Assembly: GCA_900552055.1 (NCBI GenBank)
Contig: URYI01000043.1
Span: 1 to 13,939 of the forward strand
From: an uncultured Eubacteriales bacterium
Lineage (GTDB): Bacteria; Bacillota; Clostridia; Christensenellales; QALW01
Direction of reading: 5' to 3'
Length of the DNA stretch: 13,939 bases
Position numbers and translations under genes: made by a program. How positions within the stretch are numbered: position 1 is the stretch's first letter; each line of letters begins with the position of its first letter. The notes below the pieces were generated by a model, which was given only the letters and a program-made list of their open reading frames with translations, did no database searches and was not told where the DNA came from. Shown here in pieces: positions 1-8,149 of this stretch.

Positions 1-121
1 GCCGCAAACGCCGCCCCCGTGTGCTTAGGCTCTGGCGCTGAAATCATAAGCAGGAGGCTTAGCAGGTTTTTGCCCGTATTGGCAGGCATGGCTTTTGCCA
101 TTAAGAAAATAAAATATTTGA

Positions 122-150
122 TTGACTTATTGGCGCAAAATAATTATAAT
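122..150 (+). promoter_or_regulatory. Sigma-A-type promoter upstream of tRNA-Arg
   Basis: A -35 box TTGACT (122-127) and a perfect -10 box TATAAT (145-150) are separated by exactly 17 bases. Transcription would begin near 157 and run into the tRNA at 218, leaving a leader of about 60 bases. It is the best-matching vegetative promoter in the window and nothing else downstream needs it, so it very probably drives the tRNA. Confidence 0.75.
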
Positions 151-217
151 AAAACCCACAAGCAATACTTTCCGGCATTTCAGGCTGTGCTAGTTGGTAT
201 TATAAAATAGCTTTAAT

Positions 218-294
218 GCGCCTGTAGCTCAGTTGGATAGAGCAACGGCCTTCTAAGCCGTGGGCCAGGGGTTCGAATCCCTTCAGGCGCACCA
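218..294 (+). tRNA. tRNA-Arg (anticodon TCT)
   Basis: A complete cloverleaf can be folded. The acceptor strands GCGCCTG (218-224) and CAGGCGC (284-290) pair. The anticodon stem ACGGC/GCCGT (245-249, 257-261) encloses the loop CTTCTAA, giving anticodon TCT at 252-254, which reads the arginine codon AGA. The T arm is AGGGG-TTCGAAT-CCCTT (267-283). The discriminator base is A291 and the 3' CCA is encoded (292-294). The gene stands alone between its own promoter and terminator, and the AT-rich minus-strand operon ends about 300 bases to its right. Confidence 0.97.
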
Positions 295-298
295 TATA

Positions 299-333
299 GC
301 CGCAAGTTGCGTATTGCTTGCGGCGACTTTTTT
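299..333 (+). terminator. Rho-independent terminator of tRNA-Arg
   Basis: The arms GCCGCAAG (299-306) and CTTGCGGC (317-324) form a perfect 8-bp stem with a 10-base loop. A run of six T follows at 328-333. It starts five bases after the tRNA CCA end, so it closes the single-gene tRNA transcript. Confidence 0.85.
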
Positions 334-595
334 ACAAAGTTACTGGCTCATTCAACTACATTTCCTTTTGCGGTTCCCTGTTCTGACAGCTGCGAATAGA
401 ACACAGTCGCTAAACCGACAAGTCATTGCTTTGTGCCGCCCCGCTGGCGTTTATACATATATCTCCTTTTTCTCAAAAAGTCACGTCATACCATTGCTGC
501 TAGCCTGTTAACTTGCTCACTGCGCTTCGGTTTGCTGCTGCCTTTTTTCAGTTGCTCGCGGGTTCAAGTCTATCAGAAAAAAGTGAGGCGCTATT
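334..595. other. Intergenic spacer with a tRNA T-arm-like repeat copy
   Basis: I see no credible gene here. The open frames lack ribosome binding sites and one overlaps the tRNA. The stretch contains GCGGGTTCAAGTCT at 558-571, which resembles a T-arm. It has a one-mismatch counterpart on the opposite strand at 12750-12763, with loosely similar flanks (an A/T-rich run then AGGC on one side, CACTGC-like bases on the other). It looks like a degenerate copy of a dispersed intergenic repeat. No strong terminator for the minus-strand operon ending at 596 is visible: there is a T6 run on the minus strand near 575 but no good stem before it. Confidence 0.4.
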
Positions 596-2365
596 TCAGC
601 TAGATTGATGATAAAATATAATTATTTTATTGATCAACCTATTTATATCTGTATCTATATCTAATAAGAATAATTCTAAATCAAATTCTTTTATATATTG
701 CTCCTTTATAAGAGCAAATTCTTGTTGTGTTATCCTCCTGGTTTTTCCGAAATTTCCTTTCCAGTCGGACTCATATGTGATAGGGTAGCATACGGCACCC
801 AAAATGTGTGCGCCCGTAAGCCCTTCCGCTGCTTTTATAGTTTTATTAACAAATTTAAGATCATCATATGGATTAACACAAAGAATGATTGTATCTGGAG
901 AAAACGCTTCTAAAAATATTCTGTGCTTAATTGGTATATTGTTGGCATTTCTATTGTTATATGGTAATAATCCGGCTTGTGTACCTCCAATAATTATGCC
1001 TACATCTTTATTTGTTATGTTCCATATGAGTTTATTAGTAACAGAAAAAATATTATCCCAATAAATATCAACAGTGGACATATATCCTAAAGGGAAAACT
1101 GCATCCATGCCAAATAAAAGTGAAGATGGTTCCGTGCCTATTTGTCCAACCTTATATCCTATACCCAACAATTTTTCTCTAATTTTCAACTGCAATGTAA
1201 ATTTACCTTGACTTGAACTAGTTCCTACAATACATACGGTTGGTTTGTTTGTCATAAACAATTTACCTTTATTATACAGAATATCCTTGTTGTATAATTT
1301 CGGACAATATCCTTGAGAATTGCTTTCCTGCAAAACATCTTTTGGTAAATCAAAGCAATAAATATTTTTATTAAACTTCTTTGCTTTCTCATAAAGGTCC
1401 TCAAAATGACAACTGTTAGCTGATGAATCAATCGCTTTACAATGCTCTAAAATTAAAGTATCAAATGAGTCCCAATTAATATTAGATATATTGTCAATTA
1501 TTTTTTCATTGGGTATATTAGTTATTTCGGATATTCGTTTACCAATACATCCGGTCTCTCTTAGAGAATAGTACGACACAATTTTGAAATCAAGCAGATT
1601 TTCATATCTCGCTAGACTATGTATTTCCTTGTTAAATGGAAATACGGCTGCTTTTGATATTTTAAACGGTAAGCCACATAATATATCAACAATATCTTTT
1701 TCTTCTGTCGGTATATTTATGATTTCTTCATTACATTTTTTTAACGCTAATTCACCAGTAACTTTTGCGCATAAAAAACTAGTACCTTTTACGATATTGT
1801 ATTTAGGTGTTGTCCAAGGAACGCGTAAATTACTCAATCTACCTTCTGCATTAATTATTCCTTTTTGATTATATCGTATTTGTGATGTAGGTATCGTATC
1901 ATTGCCATCGACCCCGACAACATCCTTTAACGCTGCAGGAAAAGAAACTGCTCCATTATTATCATAAGCTGATACAATAAGGGTGCCTTTTTTGTATAGC
2001 TTGCTGCAAATTCGCTGCATTCTATATGTTGAGCCAATTCGTGTTATTCCCATGCTGATATTAATTATATCAAATGAATAATTATTTTCAATATATTCAA
2101 GATATAAACAGAAATCATCATAATCGACACTGTTATTGTTTGTATTAATTTTTATGTTTGTAATTGAGCAAAAAGATTTGGGAATTTCCTTATTTACAAG
2201 ATAGTAAATGGCCGTTCCATGACCCAATATATCGTTAAAATCACTATCTTCTTTTACAACCCCATTCTCGATGATTAGAGAAAAACCACTTACTGTTTGA
2301 TTAATAAACGCTTCATGCTCACGTTTCACTCCCGAGTCCAATATAGCAATACTAATTTTTTTCAT
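596..2365 (-). CDS. Cytosolic subtilisin-like (S8) protease fused to TIGR04066-like P-loop domain
   Basis: The 589-residue product has two parts. Residues 1 to about 225 form a subtilase domain with a visible catalytic triad: Asp10 in AILDSG, His49 in GHGTA and Ser196 in KGTSF. The oxyanion Asn lies in AYDNNG (about 136). Catalytic Asp10 is so near the start that there is no signal peptide or inhibitory propeptide, which implies cytosolic action. Residues from about 285 to 589 carry a P-loop-like GTSSSQGKFT (about 380) followed by LQLKIREKLLGIGYKVGQIG and GIIIGGTQAGLLPYN. From memory these resemble the clostridial TIGR04066 peptide maturation family and, more distantly, the C-terminal domain of DUF1611. 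The start at 2365 is chosen because AAGGTGG lies 7 bases upstream; a longer in-frame start would overlap the preceding gene. It is the last gene of the exporter operon, 28 bases after the second transporter, so the inferred role is trimming a peptide that those transporters export. The substrate is unknown. Confidence 0.8.
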   Translation of the reverse strand: MKKISIAILDSGVKREHEAFINQTVSGFSLIIENGVVKEDSDFNDILGHGTAIYYLVNKEIPKSFCSITNIKINTNNNSVDYDDFCLYLEYIENNYSFDIINISMGITRIGSTYRMQRICSKLYKKGTLIVSAYDNNGAVSFPAALKDVVGVDGNDTIPTSQIRYNQKGIINAEGRLSNLRVPWTTPKYNIVKGTSFLCAKVTGELALKKCNEEIINIPTEEKDIVDILCGLPFKISKAAVFPFNKEIHSLARYENLLDFKIVSYYSLRETGCIGKRISEITNIPNEKIIDNISNINWDSFDTLILEHCKAIDSSANSCHFEDLYEKAKKFNKNIYCFDLPKDVLQESNSQGYCPKLYNKDILYNKGKLFMTNKPTVCIVGTSSSQGKFTLQLKIREKLLGIGYKVGQIGTEPSSLLFGMDAVFPLGYMSTVDIYWDNIFSVTNKLIWNITNKDVGIIIGGTQAGLLPYNNRNANNIPIKHRIFLEAFSPDTIILCVNPYDDLKFVNKTIKAAEGLTGAHILGAVCYPITYESDWKGNFGKTRRITQQEFALIKEQYIKEFDLELFLLDIDTDINRLINKIIIFYHQSS

Positions 2366-2393
2366 AATACTTCCACCTTCGCGTAATTGTAAC

Positions 2394-4127
2394 TTATTCA
2401 TATAGTGTTTTTTGGGCTGTATACATTTCATTATACAATCCTTTTTTTTCTCTCAATTCATGATGATTGCCGTATTCAATTATTTTCCCGTTACTAAATA
2501 CGGCAATTTTATTTGCTACAGTTGATGAGGCCAATCTATGTGAGACAAATATAGTTGTCTTATTCTGCGATAATTTAAAGAAATTATTATATATTTCCGC
2601 TTCAGCTTGGGCATCAAGCGATGCTGTGGGTTCGTCTAAAATTAGCACAGGCGTGTTTTTATAAATTGCTCTGGCAATAGCGATTTTCTGACTTTCGCCT
2701 CCAGATAATTCTATACCATTGCTGTCAAATTGTCTGGTAATATACGTTTTTGTTTTGTTCGGAAGATTGTTAAGTACGCTTTGGAGTCCAACACATCGTA
2801 AAATAGACTCTACCGAGTTGTTATCCCTACCCAAGGTAATGTTTTCATCGATTGTAAACGCAAAATTTTGAAAATCTTGAAATACAGCGGCAATCAGGTT
2901 ATTATATTCCTTGTTGTCAATCTCCCAAATATCAATGCCGCCTATCGTAATTTTTCCTTTAGTTGGTTTGTAAAACTTACAAATGAGCTTTATAAAAGTT
3001 GATTTTCCGGCTCCGTTTTTTCCGACTATAGTTAACTTTTCTCCATATGGGATTTTTATATTAATATGATTTAATATATATTTATTAGTGTTTGGATAAC
3101 AAAATGAAACATTATGGAATTCAATGTCGTAACTATTTATATGTATGCTGGTTACGCCTGCGTTTTCATCGTTATTTTGGTGCTTGAGACTGTTAAAATC
3201 ACTTACATTTAATAATTGTTGATGTAACTCTCCAATACTGCCAACAATAGAAGAAAGTGCTGACGTAAGTGATGTTACCGCGCTGAAATACATGGTGAAA
3301 TCCGCAATGCTTATTACGTTTTCTGTATAACGCATTGCTAATATAAATAATATAATAATTGTTTGAAGCGCGATGATGACAGCCGTTATGCTTTCAAAAA
3401 TCGTATTCCTTTTAAAATCCCCGTATTGCAGTTTCAACATTTCATATCTGAATCCTTTAATTTTTGACATAAACCAATCGCTCAAATTATTAATGCGAAG
3501 TTCCTTTGCCGCACCGGGATTAAAATAGGCAATATTAGTAAGGTAATTTCCAACACGATTATTTGCAGCGTATAATTCACGACGTTTTTTGTTATATCTG
3601 TAGGTTAACCATGTAAAGTATGTTTTTATTAAAAGTGTTATAAACACAAGCACAACAAAAAGAATGTCAACATGGGTAATGATAACAGAAAGACCGATGA
3701 TTGTAATAATACTCGAAACAATATTTTGAAATAAACTAATAATTGATGTTAATTGAGAAGCATTATTAGCAAGCGATAATCTTTCGTGAAATTTTGCGCC
3801 TTCCATGTCAGATAATGAAAGCTTCATTGTTATTTCACCGGTTTCCTGCCGGATTCTTTTAATGAAACGATCAACACAGAAGGATGTTTTATTTGATAGA
3901 ATCAAATTAATCAAATTGAGAAAAAGTAAAATGCCGCAATATAACAAGATACATTTTACGATCTCAATATAGTCATCCTTATTTGTAAGTTGCTCAATGA
4001 ATAATTTGGGGAAATAAACATATAAAAGGGGGAGAGCCGAAGACACAAGTAATTGCGGCAATGCAAAAACAAAGTATAATGGCTCATAATCAATTATTAT
4101 TTTTATTGTTCTAAATAATTGTTTCAT
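2394..4127 (-). CDS. ABC exporter half-transporter (permease-ATPase), second gene
   Basis: The 577-residue protein has an N-terminal type IV exporter membrane domain (several hydrophobic segments in residues 15-330) and a C-terminal ATPase. Visible motifs are Walker A VGKNGAGKST, Q-loop VFQDF, signature LSGGESQK, Walker B LILDEPTASLD and H-loop SHRLAS, so the ATPase looks competent. There is no N-terminal C39 peptidase domain, so any leader removal must come from elsewhere; the protease gene next door is the obvious candidate. The ATG at 4127 is preferred over upstream starts because GAGG lies 9 bases before it. It overlaps the end of the upstream transporter by 17 bases, suggesting translational coupling. 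It most likely forms a heterodimer with the neighbouring transporter. The substrate is unproven; a peptide is inferred from context. Confidence 0.9.
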   Translation of the reverse strand: MKQLFRTIKIIIDYEPLYFVFALPQLLVSSALPLLYVYFPKLFIEQLTNKDDYIEIVKCILLYCGILLFLNLINLILSNKTSFCVDRFIKRIRQETGEITMKLSLSDMEGAKFHERLSLANNASQLTSIISLFQNIVSSIITIIGLSVIITHVDILFVVLVFITLLIKTYFTWLTYRYNKKRRELYAANNRVGNYLTNIAYFNPGAAKELRINNLSDWFMSKIKGFRYEMLKLQYGDFKRNTIFESITAVIIALQTIIILFILAMRYTENVISIADFTMYFSAVTSLTSALSSIVGSIGELHQQLLNVSDFNSLKHQNNDENAGVTSIHINSYDIEFHNVSFCYPNTNKYILNHINIKIPYGEKLTIVGKNGAGKSTFIKLICKFYKPTKGKITIGGIDIWEIDNKEYNNLIAAVFQDFQNFAFTIDENITLGRDNNSVESILRCVGLQSVLNNLPNKTKTYITRQFDSNGIELSGGESQKIAIARAIYKNTPVLILDEPTASLDAQAEAEIYNNFFKLSQNKTTIFVSHRLASSTVANKIAVFSNGKIIEYGNHHELREKKGLYNEMYTAQKTLYE

Positions 4128-5919
4128 TGCTTTTTGCCTCGTTTTCTTGGTAGTATTTAGCCTGCGAAGCATAGAGTGAAGCGTAAAGGCCGCCATTCTC
4201 TACGAGCATCTGATGATTCCCGCGTTCTGCAATTTCATTGTTATGTATCACAATTATTTCATCGCAAAACTTCGTGGAAGAAAGCCGATGCGATATATAT
4301 ATTGTAGTCTTATTATCTGTAATATCGTTAAAACGCATAAACAACTCATATTCGGCTATTGGATCAAGAGCGCTTGTCGGCTCATCAAGAATCATTATGT
4401 CAGCTTTTTTATACAAAGCTCTGGCCATGGCTAATTTTTGTCCTTCTCCGCCAGAAAACTCTATTCCCTCTTCATCAAGTTCGCGGTATAGTGATGTATT
4501 TATGTCATAAGGTAAACTGCTTATCTTCTCTTTTAGCCCGCTTTTATTGATGCAGTCACGGAACCTTGTCTCGTCAAATATTCCGTCAAAAATCACATTT
4601 TCTTTTATACTATAGGCAAACAGTGCAAAGTCCTGCATTACGCACGCTATTTTGCTTATATATTGTCTGTATGGTATTTGATTAATATCAATACCGTTCA
4701 ATGTAATTTTCCCGGATGTGGGCGAATAAATTCTTAAAATCAATTTGATGATCGTGGTTTTTCCACTTCCATTCAATCCAACAATAGCATATTTCTTTCC
4801 AGCGATAATATCAAACGTTATATTTTTCAATACATATTCTGTTGCGTCAGGATACATAAATGATACATTTTCAAACTTAATGTTAGCTTTAGCAAAATCT
4901 ATGTTAATCTCTGATAATGTATTACTTTTTGATAATGTACTGTTTTCCCTTAATACTTGTTCGTATTCACGGTAAAATTCCAACGCCTTGAAACTGCTGT
5001 TGATAGCTCCAAGCGAAGAAAAACAGGCCAATAAGACTGAGGTAAACAGCGTGGCAGATGAAATAAGAACACTGTATTCGGCAATACTTATTTGGCTCAA
5101 AAAAACCTGATGTGAGAAATACAGATACATGCATCCTGTTTGTATAATTGATAAAATTATACTTAATGAGTTAACTCCGAGTTTTTTATTCAAAAGTTTC
5201 TTTAATTTTCTGATTTGTATCTTTGTTTCAAAAATATACTTATTTTTAATGAATTGGGCGGCATTGTTAATGCGCAATTCTTTTGCATATTGATAATCAG
5301 TCATAACACTATATAAATAATCAAGCTTGCGGTCATCTTCTACCTTACTGTTGTTGAAGTTGAAATCACATTTTTGAGTATATATAGTTAACATAATCAT
5401 CAGTACTGATAATAACATAATTATCAAAGTAAAAGGCGGACTGAATACGGAAAAAATAAATAATACGCTTATAGACTGAATAAAGTAATTAATTAAATTG
5501 CCCCAATGGCTCAAGAAAAACGGGGGCTGTGAAATCATTGATTTTTGTTTCAAATTTAGTATTTTTCCATCTTGTACATAGTGATAATCGATATCAAGGC
5601 AATCTTGAATATACTTAAACTGCATAATATTGCTTGATTTACGCATGGCATTGTTTTCCCATAACGTCAGTAATTGTGTAGCTAAAGTAATCGCTAAATG
5701 AATCAGTGCATAACCCAATATGTATTTCAAAACGCTTGCGAGGGGTTCTTCAGATACTAATGCATTGATAGTAAAGCCTAAGCCGGCAATATTCACGAGA
5801 GGAATTATTGCTGTAAATAAATTTTTAATCACAGTCGCAAAGAAATATTGCCTTGAATTTTTCCATGTATTTCTAAAGCAGAAAACAATATTTCTAATTA
5901 TCCTTTTAATCATATTCAT
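4111..5919 (-). CDS. ABC exporter half-transporter (permease-ATPase), first gene
   Basis: The 602-residue protein has an N-terminal transmembrane exporter domain (about residues 20-320) and a C-terminal nucleotide-binding domain. The motifs are Walker A GLNGSGKTT (about 380), Q-loop VMQDF, signature FSGGEGQK (about 488, Phe replacing the usual Leu), Walker B IMILDEPTSALD (about 508) and H-loop SHRLSS. Both ATP sites appear intact, unlike heterodimeric exporters with one degenerate site. The start at 5919 is chosen because GGTGATC, matching the end of the anti-Shine-Dalgarno complement, ends 3 bases before this ATG; an upstream in-frame TTG at 5931 would lose that site. It is the promoter-proximal gene of the three-gene operon. 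No C39 peptidase domain is present. Transport of a peptide is inference from the protease partner. Confidence 0.9.
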   Translation of the reverse strand: MNMIKRIIRNIVFCFRNTWKNSRQYFFATVIKNLFTAIIPLVNIAGLGFTINALVSEEPLASVLKYILGYALIHLAITLATQLLTLWENNAMRKSSNIMQFKYIQDCLDIDYHYVQDGKILNLKQKSMISQPPFFLSHWGNLINYFIQSISVLFIFSVFSPPFTLIIMLLSVLMIMLTIYTQKCDFNFNNSKVEDDRKLDYLYSVMTDYQYAKELRINNAAQFIKNKYIFETKIQIRKLKKLLNKKLGVNSLSIILSIIQTGCMYLYFSHQVFLSQISIAEYSVLISSATLFTSVLLACFSSLGAINSSFKALEFYREYEQVLRENSTLSKSNTLSEINIDFAKANIKFENVSFMYPDATEYVLKNITFDIIAGKKYAIVGLNGSGKTTIIKLILRIYSPTSGKITLNGIDINQIPYRQYISKIACVMQDFALFAYSIKENVIFDGIFDETRFRDCINKSGLKEKISSLPYDINTSLYRELDEEGIEFSGGEGQKLAMARALYKKADIMILDEPTSALDPIAEYELFMRFNDITDNKTTIYISHRLSSTKFCDEIIVIHNNEIAERGNHQMLVENGGLYASLYASQAKYYQENEAKSNETII

Positions 5920-6451
5920 AATGATCACCAAAAAAATACATTTGCTATATTATATAAATTATCATTATTACAACAATTTAAATCAGTATATATTATTTCT
6001 TATTCAATACTACCATTTACTTTATCAATATATTTATTACTTAAATTTTATATTTATATCTTATTTTAATAGGATAATTGTTGATTTTAATTTATTTTAA
6101 CATATAAATTTACATTTATCAATGTTTCGTTTTATATATCAGAATAAAAAATATCAATTATTTGAGATACAGATAATATTGCAATGTGTGGAGAAGAGCA
6201 GCTGCTTAATAAAAATGTTATTGATTGGTGTAAATGCTTCAACATTCTGACAGTTGCAAAGTTTAAAAAAGTTAAAGCGGTTGAGCTGCTGTTTTTAAGC
6301 ATTTCGGTGCATAGAGGCATCTCTTATTAAGGAATGCTTAATTTTATCTATAGTTTGGCAAAGAAAAGGATTTTCAATTTAAACATATTTAAGAATACTT
6401 TTTGCTTTTTTAGACATCCTATTTTTAAAAGTAATTCTGGGAGGAATGCCC
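5920..6451. other. Very AT-rich divergent intergenic region with a short ORF remnant
   Basis: The part from 5932 to about 6170 is almost wholly A and T, with no ORF that could serve as a peptide precursor: minus-strand ATGs there reach stops within about 7 codons. From 6184 to 6330 the composition changes and a plus-strand frame of 48 codons starts MCGEEQLLNKNV and ends HRGISY. It lacks a ribosome binding site and may be the remnant of a lost gene. The minus strand of the same stretch (6320-6132) is also open for 62 codons, begins MPLCTEMLKN, and has only a weak AAGAG before it. Neither can be called a gene with confidence. Confidence 0.45.
5949..5976 (-). promoter_or_regulatory. Candidate promoter of the exporter-protease operon
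   Basis: On the minus strand, TTGTTG (5971-5976) and a perfect TATAAT (5949-5954) are 16 bases apart, about 30 bases before the ATG of the first transporter gene. The sequence around it is almost entirely A and T, so chance matches are common and the assignment is only moderate. Confidence 0.4.
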
Positions 6452-7750
6452 ATGACTTCATTATGGGAGCAGACAGCGGAGATTTCCGGCTTTGAAAGTT
6501 TGAACGGAAGCATAAAGACCGATGTATTAATAATAGGCGGGGGAATGGCGGGCATTTTATGCGCTTATATGCTGCATCAGGCGGGAGTGCCTTATGTGCT
6601 GGCTGAAGCGCAAACCGTTTGCAGCGGCATTACCAAAAACACAACCGCTAAAATTACCTCCCAGCACGGGTTAATATATGATAAGCTTATAAATAAGTTC
6701 GGCGTGGAAAGGGCAAAGCAGTATTATAATGCCAATGAAGAGGCGCTTAAAATGTACAGGCGCCTTTGCGCGGATATTGACTGCGATTTCGAGATTAAGG
6801 ATGCGTATGTCTATTCTTTGGATGATAGGAAAAAGCTGGAGAAGGAGCTGCGCGCGCTTGAACGGATTGGAGCCAAAGCTGAATTCTGCGCTAATCCCGG
6901 CCTGCCCTTTAATACGGCCGGAGCAGTTAAATTTCCCAATCAGGCGCAGTTCCATCCGCTGAAATTTGCGGCGGCCGTTTGCCGGGGACTGAATATTTAT
7001 GAGCATACTGCAATACGGGAGCTTAAAGGGCTTACGGCGGTAACTGACAACGGTACAATTACTGCTCAAAAAATAATTGCAGCTACTCATTTCCCCTTTT
7101 TAAATAAGCACGGCAGTTATTATTTAAAGCTTTATCAGCACCGTTCATATGTCATAGCGCTGGAAAACGCGCCTGACTTAGGGGGCATGTATGTGGATGA
7201 AGCGCCTAAGGGCATGTCTTTTAGGAATTATAAAAATCTGCTTTTTATAGGGGGCGGCGACCACCGCACAGGTAAAAAAGGCGGCGCCTGGCAGGAATTG
7301 AGGGAGTTTTCCAAAAAATATTATCCCGACGCCGTGGAAAAATACAGCTGGGCTGCTCAGGACTGCATGACGCTGGACGGCCTGCCTTATATCGGCCGCT
7401 ATTCGGCCAGTACCGAAAATTTATATGTTGCTTCGGGTTTTAATAAATGGGGCATGACATCTTCAATGGCGGCTGCAAGGCTGTTATGCGACATGGTTCA
7501 GGGAAGAAAAAATGATTATCAGGAGCTTTTTTCTCCGTCCAGAAGCATTCTTAGGCCTCAGCTTGCCGTCAATGCATTTGAGGCGGCAGTTGGCCTTTTA
7601 ACTCCGAGCACTAAACGCTGTCCGCATTTAGGCTGCGCGCTTAAATGGAATAAATATGAGCATACTTGGGACTGTTCCTGTCATGGTTCGCGCTTTACTC
7701 AGGAGGGCAGGCTGATAGACAATCCCGCCGCGGGGGATTTGAAAGAATAA
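6452..7750 (+). CDS. FAD-dependent oxidoreductase with C-terminal Rieske [2Fe-2S] domain
   Basis: The 432-residue protein begins with a DAO-type FAD domain: the dinucleotide motif VLIIGGGMAG sits near residue 28. A second conserved flavin-contacting segment (GLPYIGRY ... LYVASGFNKWGMTSS) lies near residue 315. The C-terminus is a compact Rieske domain with CPHLGC and, 16 residues later, CSCHGSRF, giving the Cys-x-His and Cys-x2-His cluster ligands. It ends IDNPAAGDLKE, the usual end of this family, so it looks complete. It resembles YhfW-like proteins of Firmicutes; the electron donor and substrate are not known. An ATG at 6446 lies only one base after the GGGAGG site, whereas ATG 6452 has 7-base spacing, so 6452 is preferred. 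It is transcribed away from the exporter operon and its codon composition is less AT-rich. Confidence 0.93.
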   Translation: MTSLWEQTAEISGFESLNGSIKTDVLIIGGGMAGILCAYMLHQAGVPYVLAEAQTVCSGITKNTTAKITSQHGLIYDKLINKFGVERAKQYYNANEEALKMYRRLCADIDCDFEIKDAYVYSLDDRKKLEKELRALERIGAKAEFCANPGLPFNTAGAVKFPNQAQFHPLKFAAAVCRGLNIYEHTAIRELKGLTAVTDNGTITAQKIIAATHFPFLNKHGSYYLKLYQHRSYVIALENAPDLGGMYVDEAPKGMSFRNYKNLLFIGGGDHRTGKKGGAWQELREFSKKYYPDAVEKYSWAAQDCMTLDGLPYIGRYSASTENLYVASGFNKWGMTSSMAAARLLCDMVQGRKNDYQELFSPSRSILRPQLAVNAFEAAVGLLTPSTKRCPHLGCALKWNKYEHTWDCSCHGSRFTQEGRLIDNPAAGDLKE

Positions 7751-7807
7751 GCGGTATTTGAGGTTTATATTAAGCGGCTAAATCTTTATTTTGGGAACAA
7801 GCGCTGC

Positions 7808-7835
7808 TTGAACTGTTTGGCCGGAGAATTATAAG
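7808..7835 (+). promoter_or_regulatory. Possible promoter for the small ferritin-like gene
   Basis: TTGAAC (7808-7813) and TATAAG (7830-7835) are separated by 16 bases, about 100 bases before the start at 7934. The downstream leader includes the inverted pair GGACG/CGTCC, which could form a small hairpin, but it matches no riboswitch I recognise. The match is imperfect, so confidence is low. Confidence 0.35.
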
Positions 7836-7933
7836 CAGTGCAAATGGAGATAATAGTTTATACGATTTAATAATATAAGGACGGTCCGGAAGCTTGGGCG
7901 TCCTGCAAACAGATTTAAAAGGAGTAAGGCTTT

Positions 7934-8149
7934 ATGAATGACAAAAACGGATTTACCATAAGCAACCGCGACCATGTTTTAAGAGCATGGCAGAATTCTA
8001 CCGAACTGGTACGGGATTATCAGGATTACGCGCACGAAACCGAAAATGAGGATAAAAAGCTCTCTGAGCTTTTTGCCCGATTTGCCGAGGAGGAAGCCGT
8101 GCATGCCGCAAAGCTGCTTGAATGGCTTCAAAAGCAGGAAAAAGAGTAG
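7934..8149 (+). CDS. Small ferritin-like/rubrerythrin-related helical protein (71 aa)
   Basis: The 71-residue protein is predicted to be almost all helix. It contains FARFAEEEAVHAAKLLEWL, where the Glu-Glu-x2-His spacing (EEAVH) is that of the iron-ligating ExxH motif of the ferritin-like/rubrerythrin fold. A full diiron ferritin needs two such helix pairs, so this half-size protein would have to dimerise to build a site, or it no longer binds metal. Related short proteins in Clostridia begin, as I recall, with the same FTISNxDHVLxAW pattern. A strong AAAAGGAG site precedes the ATG by 9 bases. It sits in a redox/metal-stress neighbourhood; the function is not established. Confidence 0.75.
   Translation: MNDKNGFTISNRDHVLRAWQNSTELVRDYQDYAHETENEDKKLSELFARFAEEEAVHAAKLLEWLQKQEKE

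Noticed and set aside
1..101. Minus-strand open frame from ATG at 101 (MAKAMPANTGKNLL...) running off the left edge
   Set aside because: Only 33 codons are visible, with no ribosome binding site and no recognised family. It could be the 5' end of a gene beyond the edge, but this cannot be supported.
260..511. Plus-strand 83-aa frame
   Set aside because: It starts inside the tRNA and reads through the terminator; no ribosome binding site.
558..571. Possible attachment-site copy of the tRNA-Arg 3' end
   Set aside because: The similarity to the tRNA is limited to the generic GGGTTCRARTC of T arms; the acceptor strand is not repeated.
5720..6100. Plus-strand 126-aa frame rich in Tyr, Ile and Leu
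   Set aside because: It is antisense to the first transporter gene and then continues through AT-rich intergenic sequence, where open frames of this composition arise by chance.
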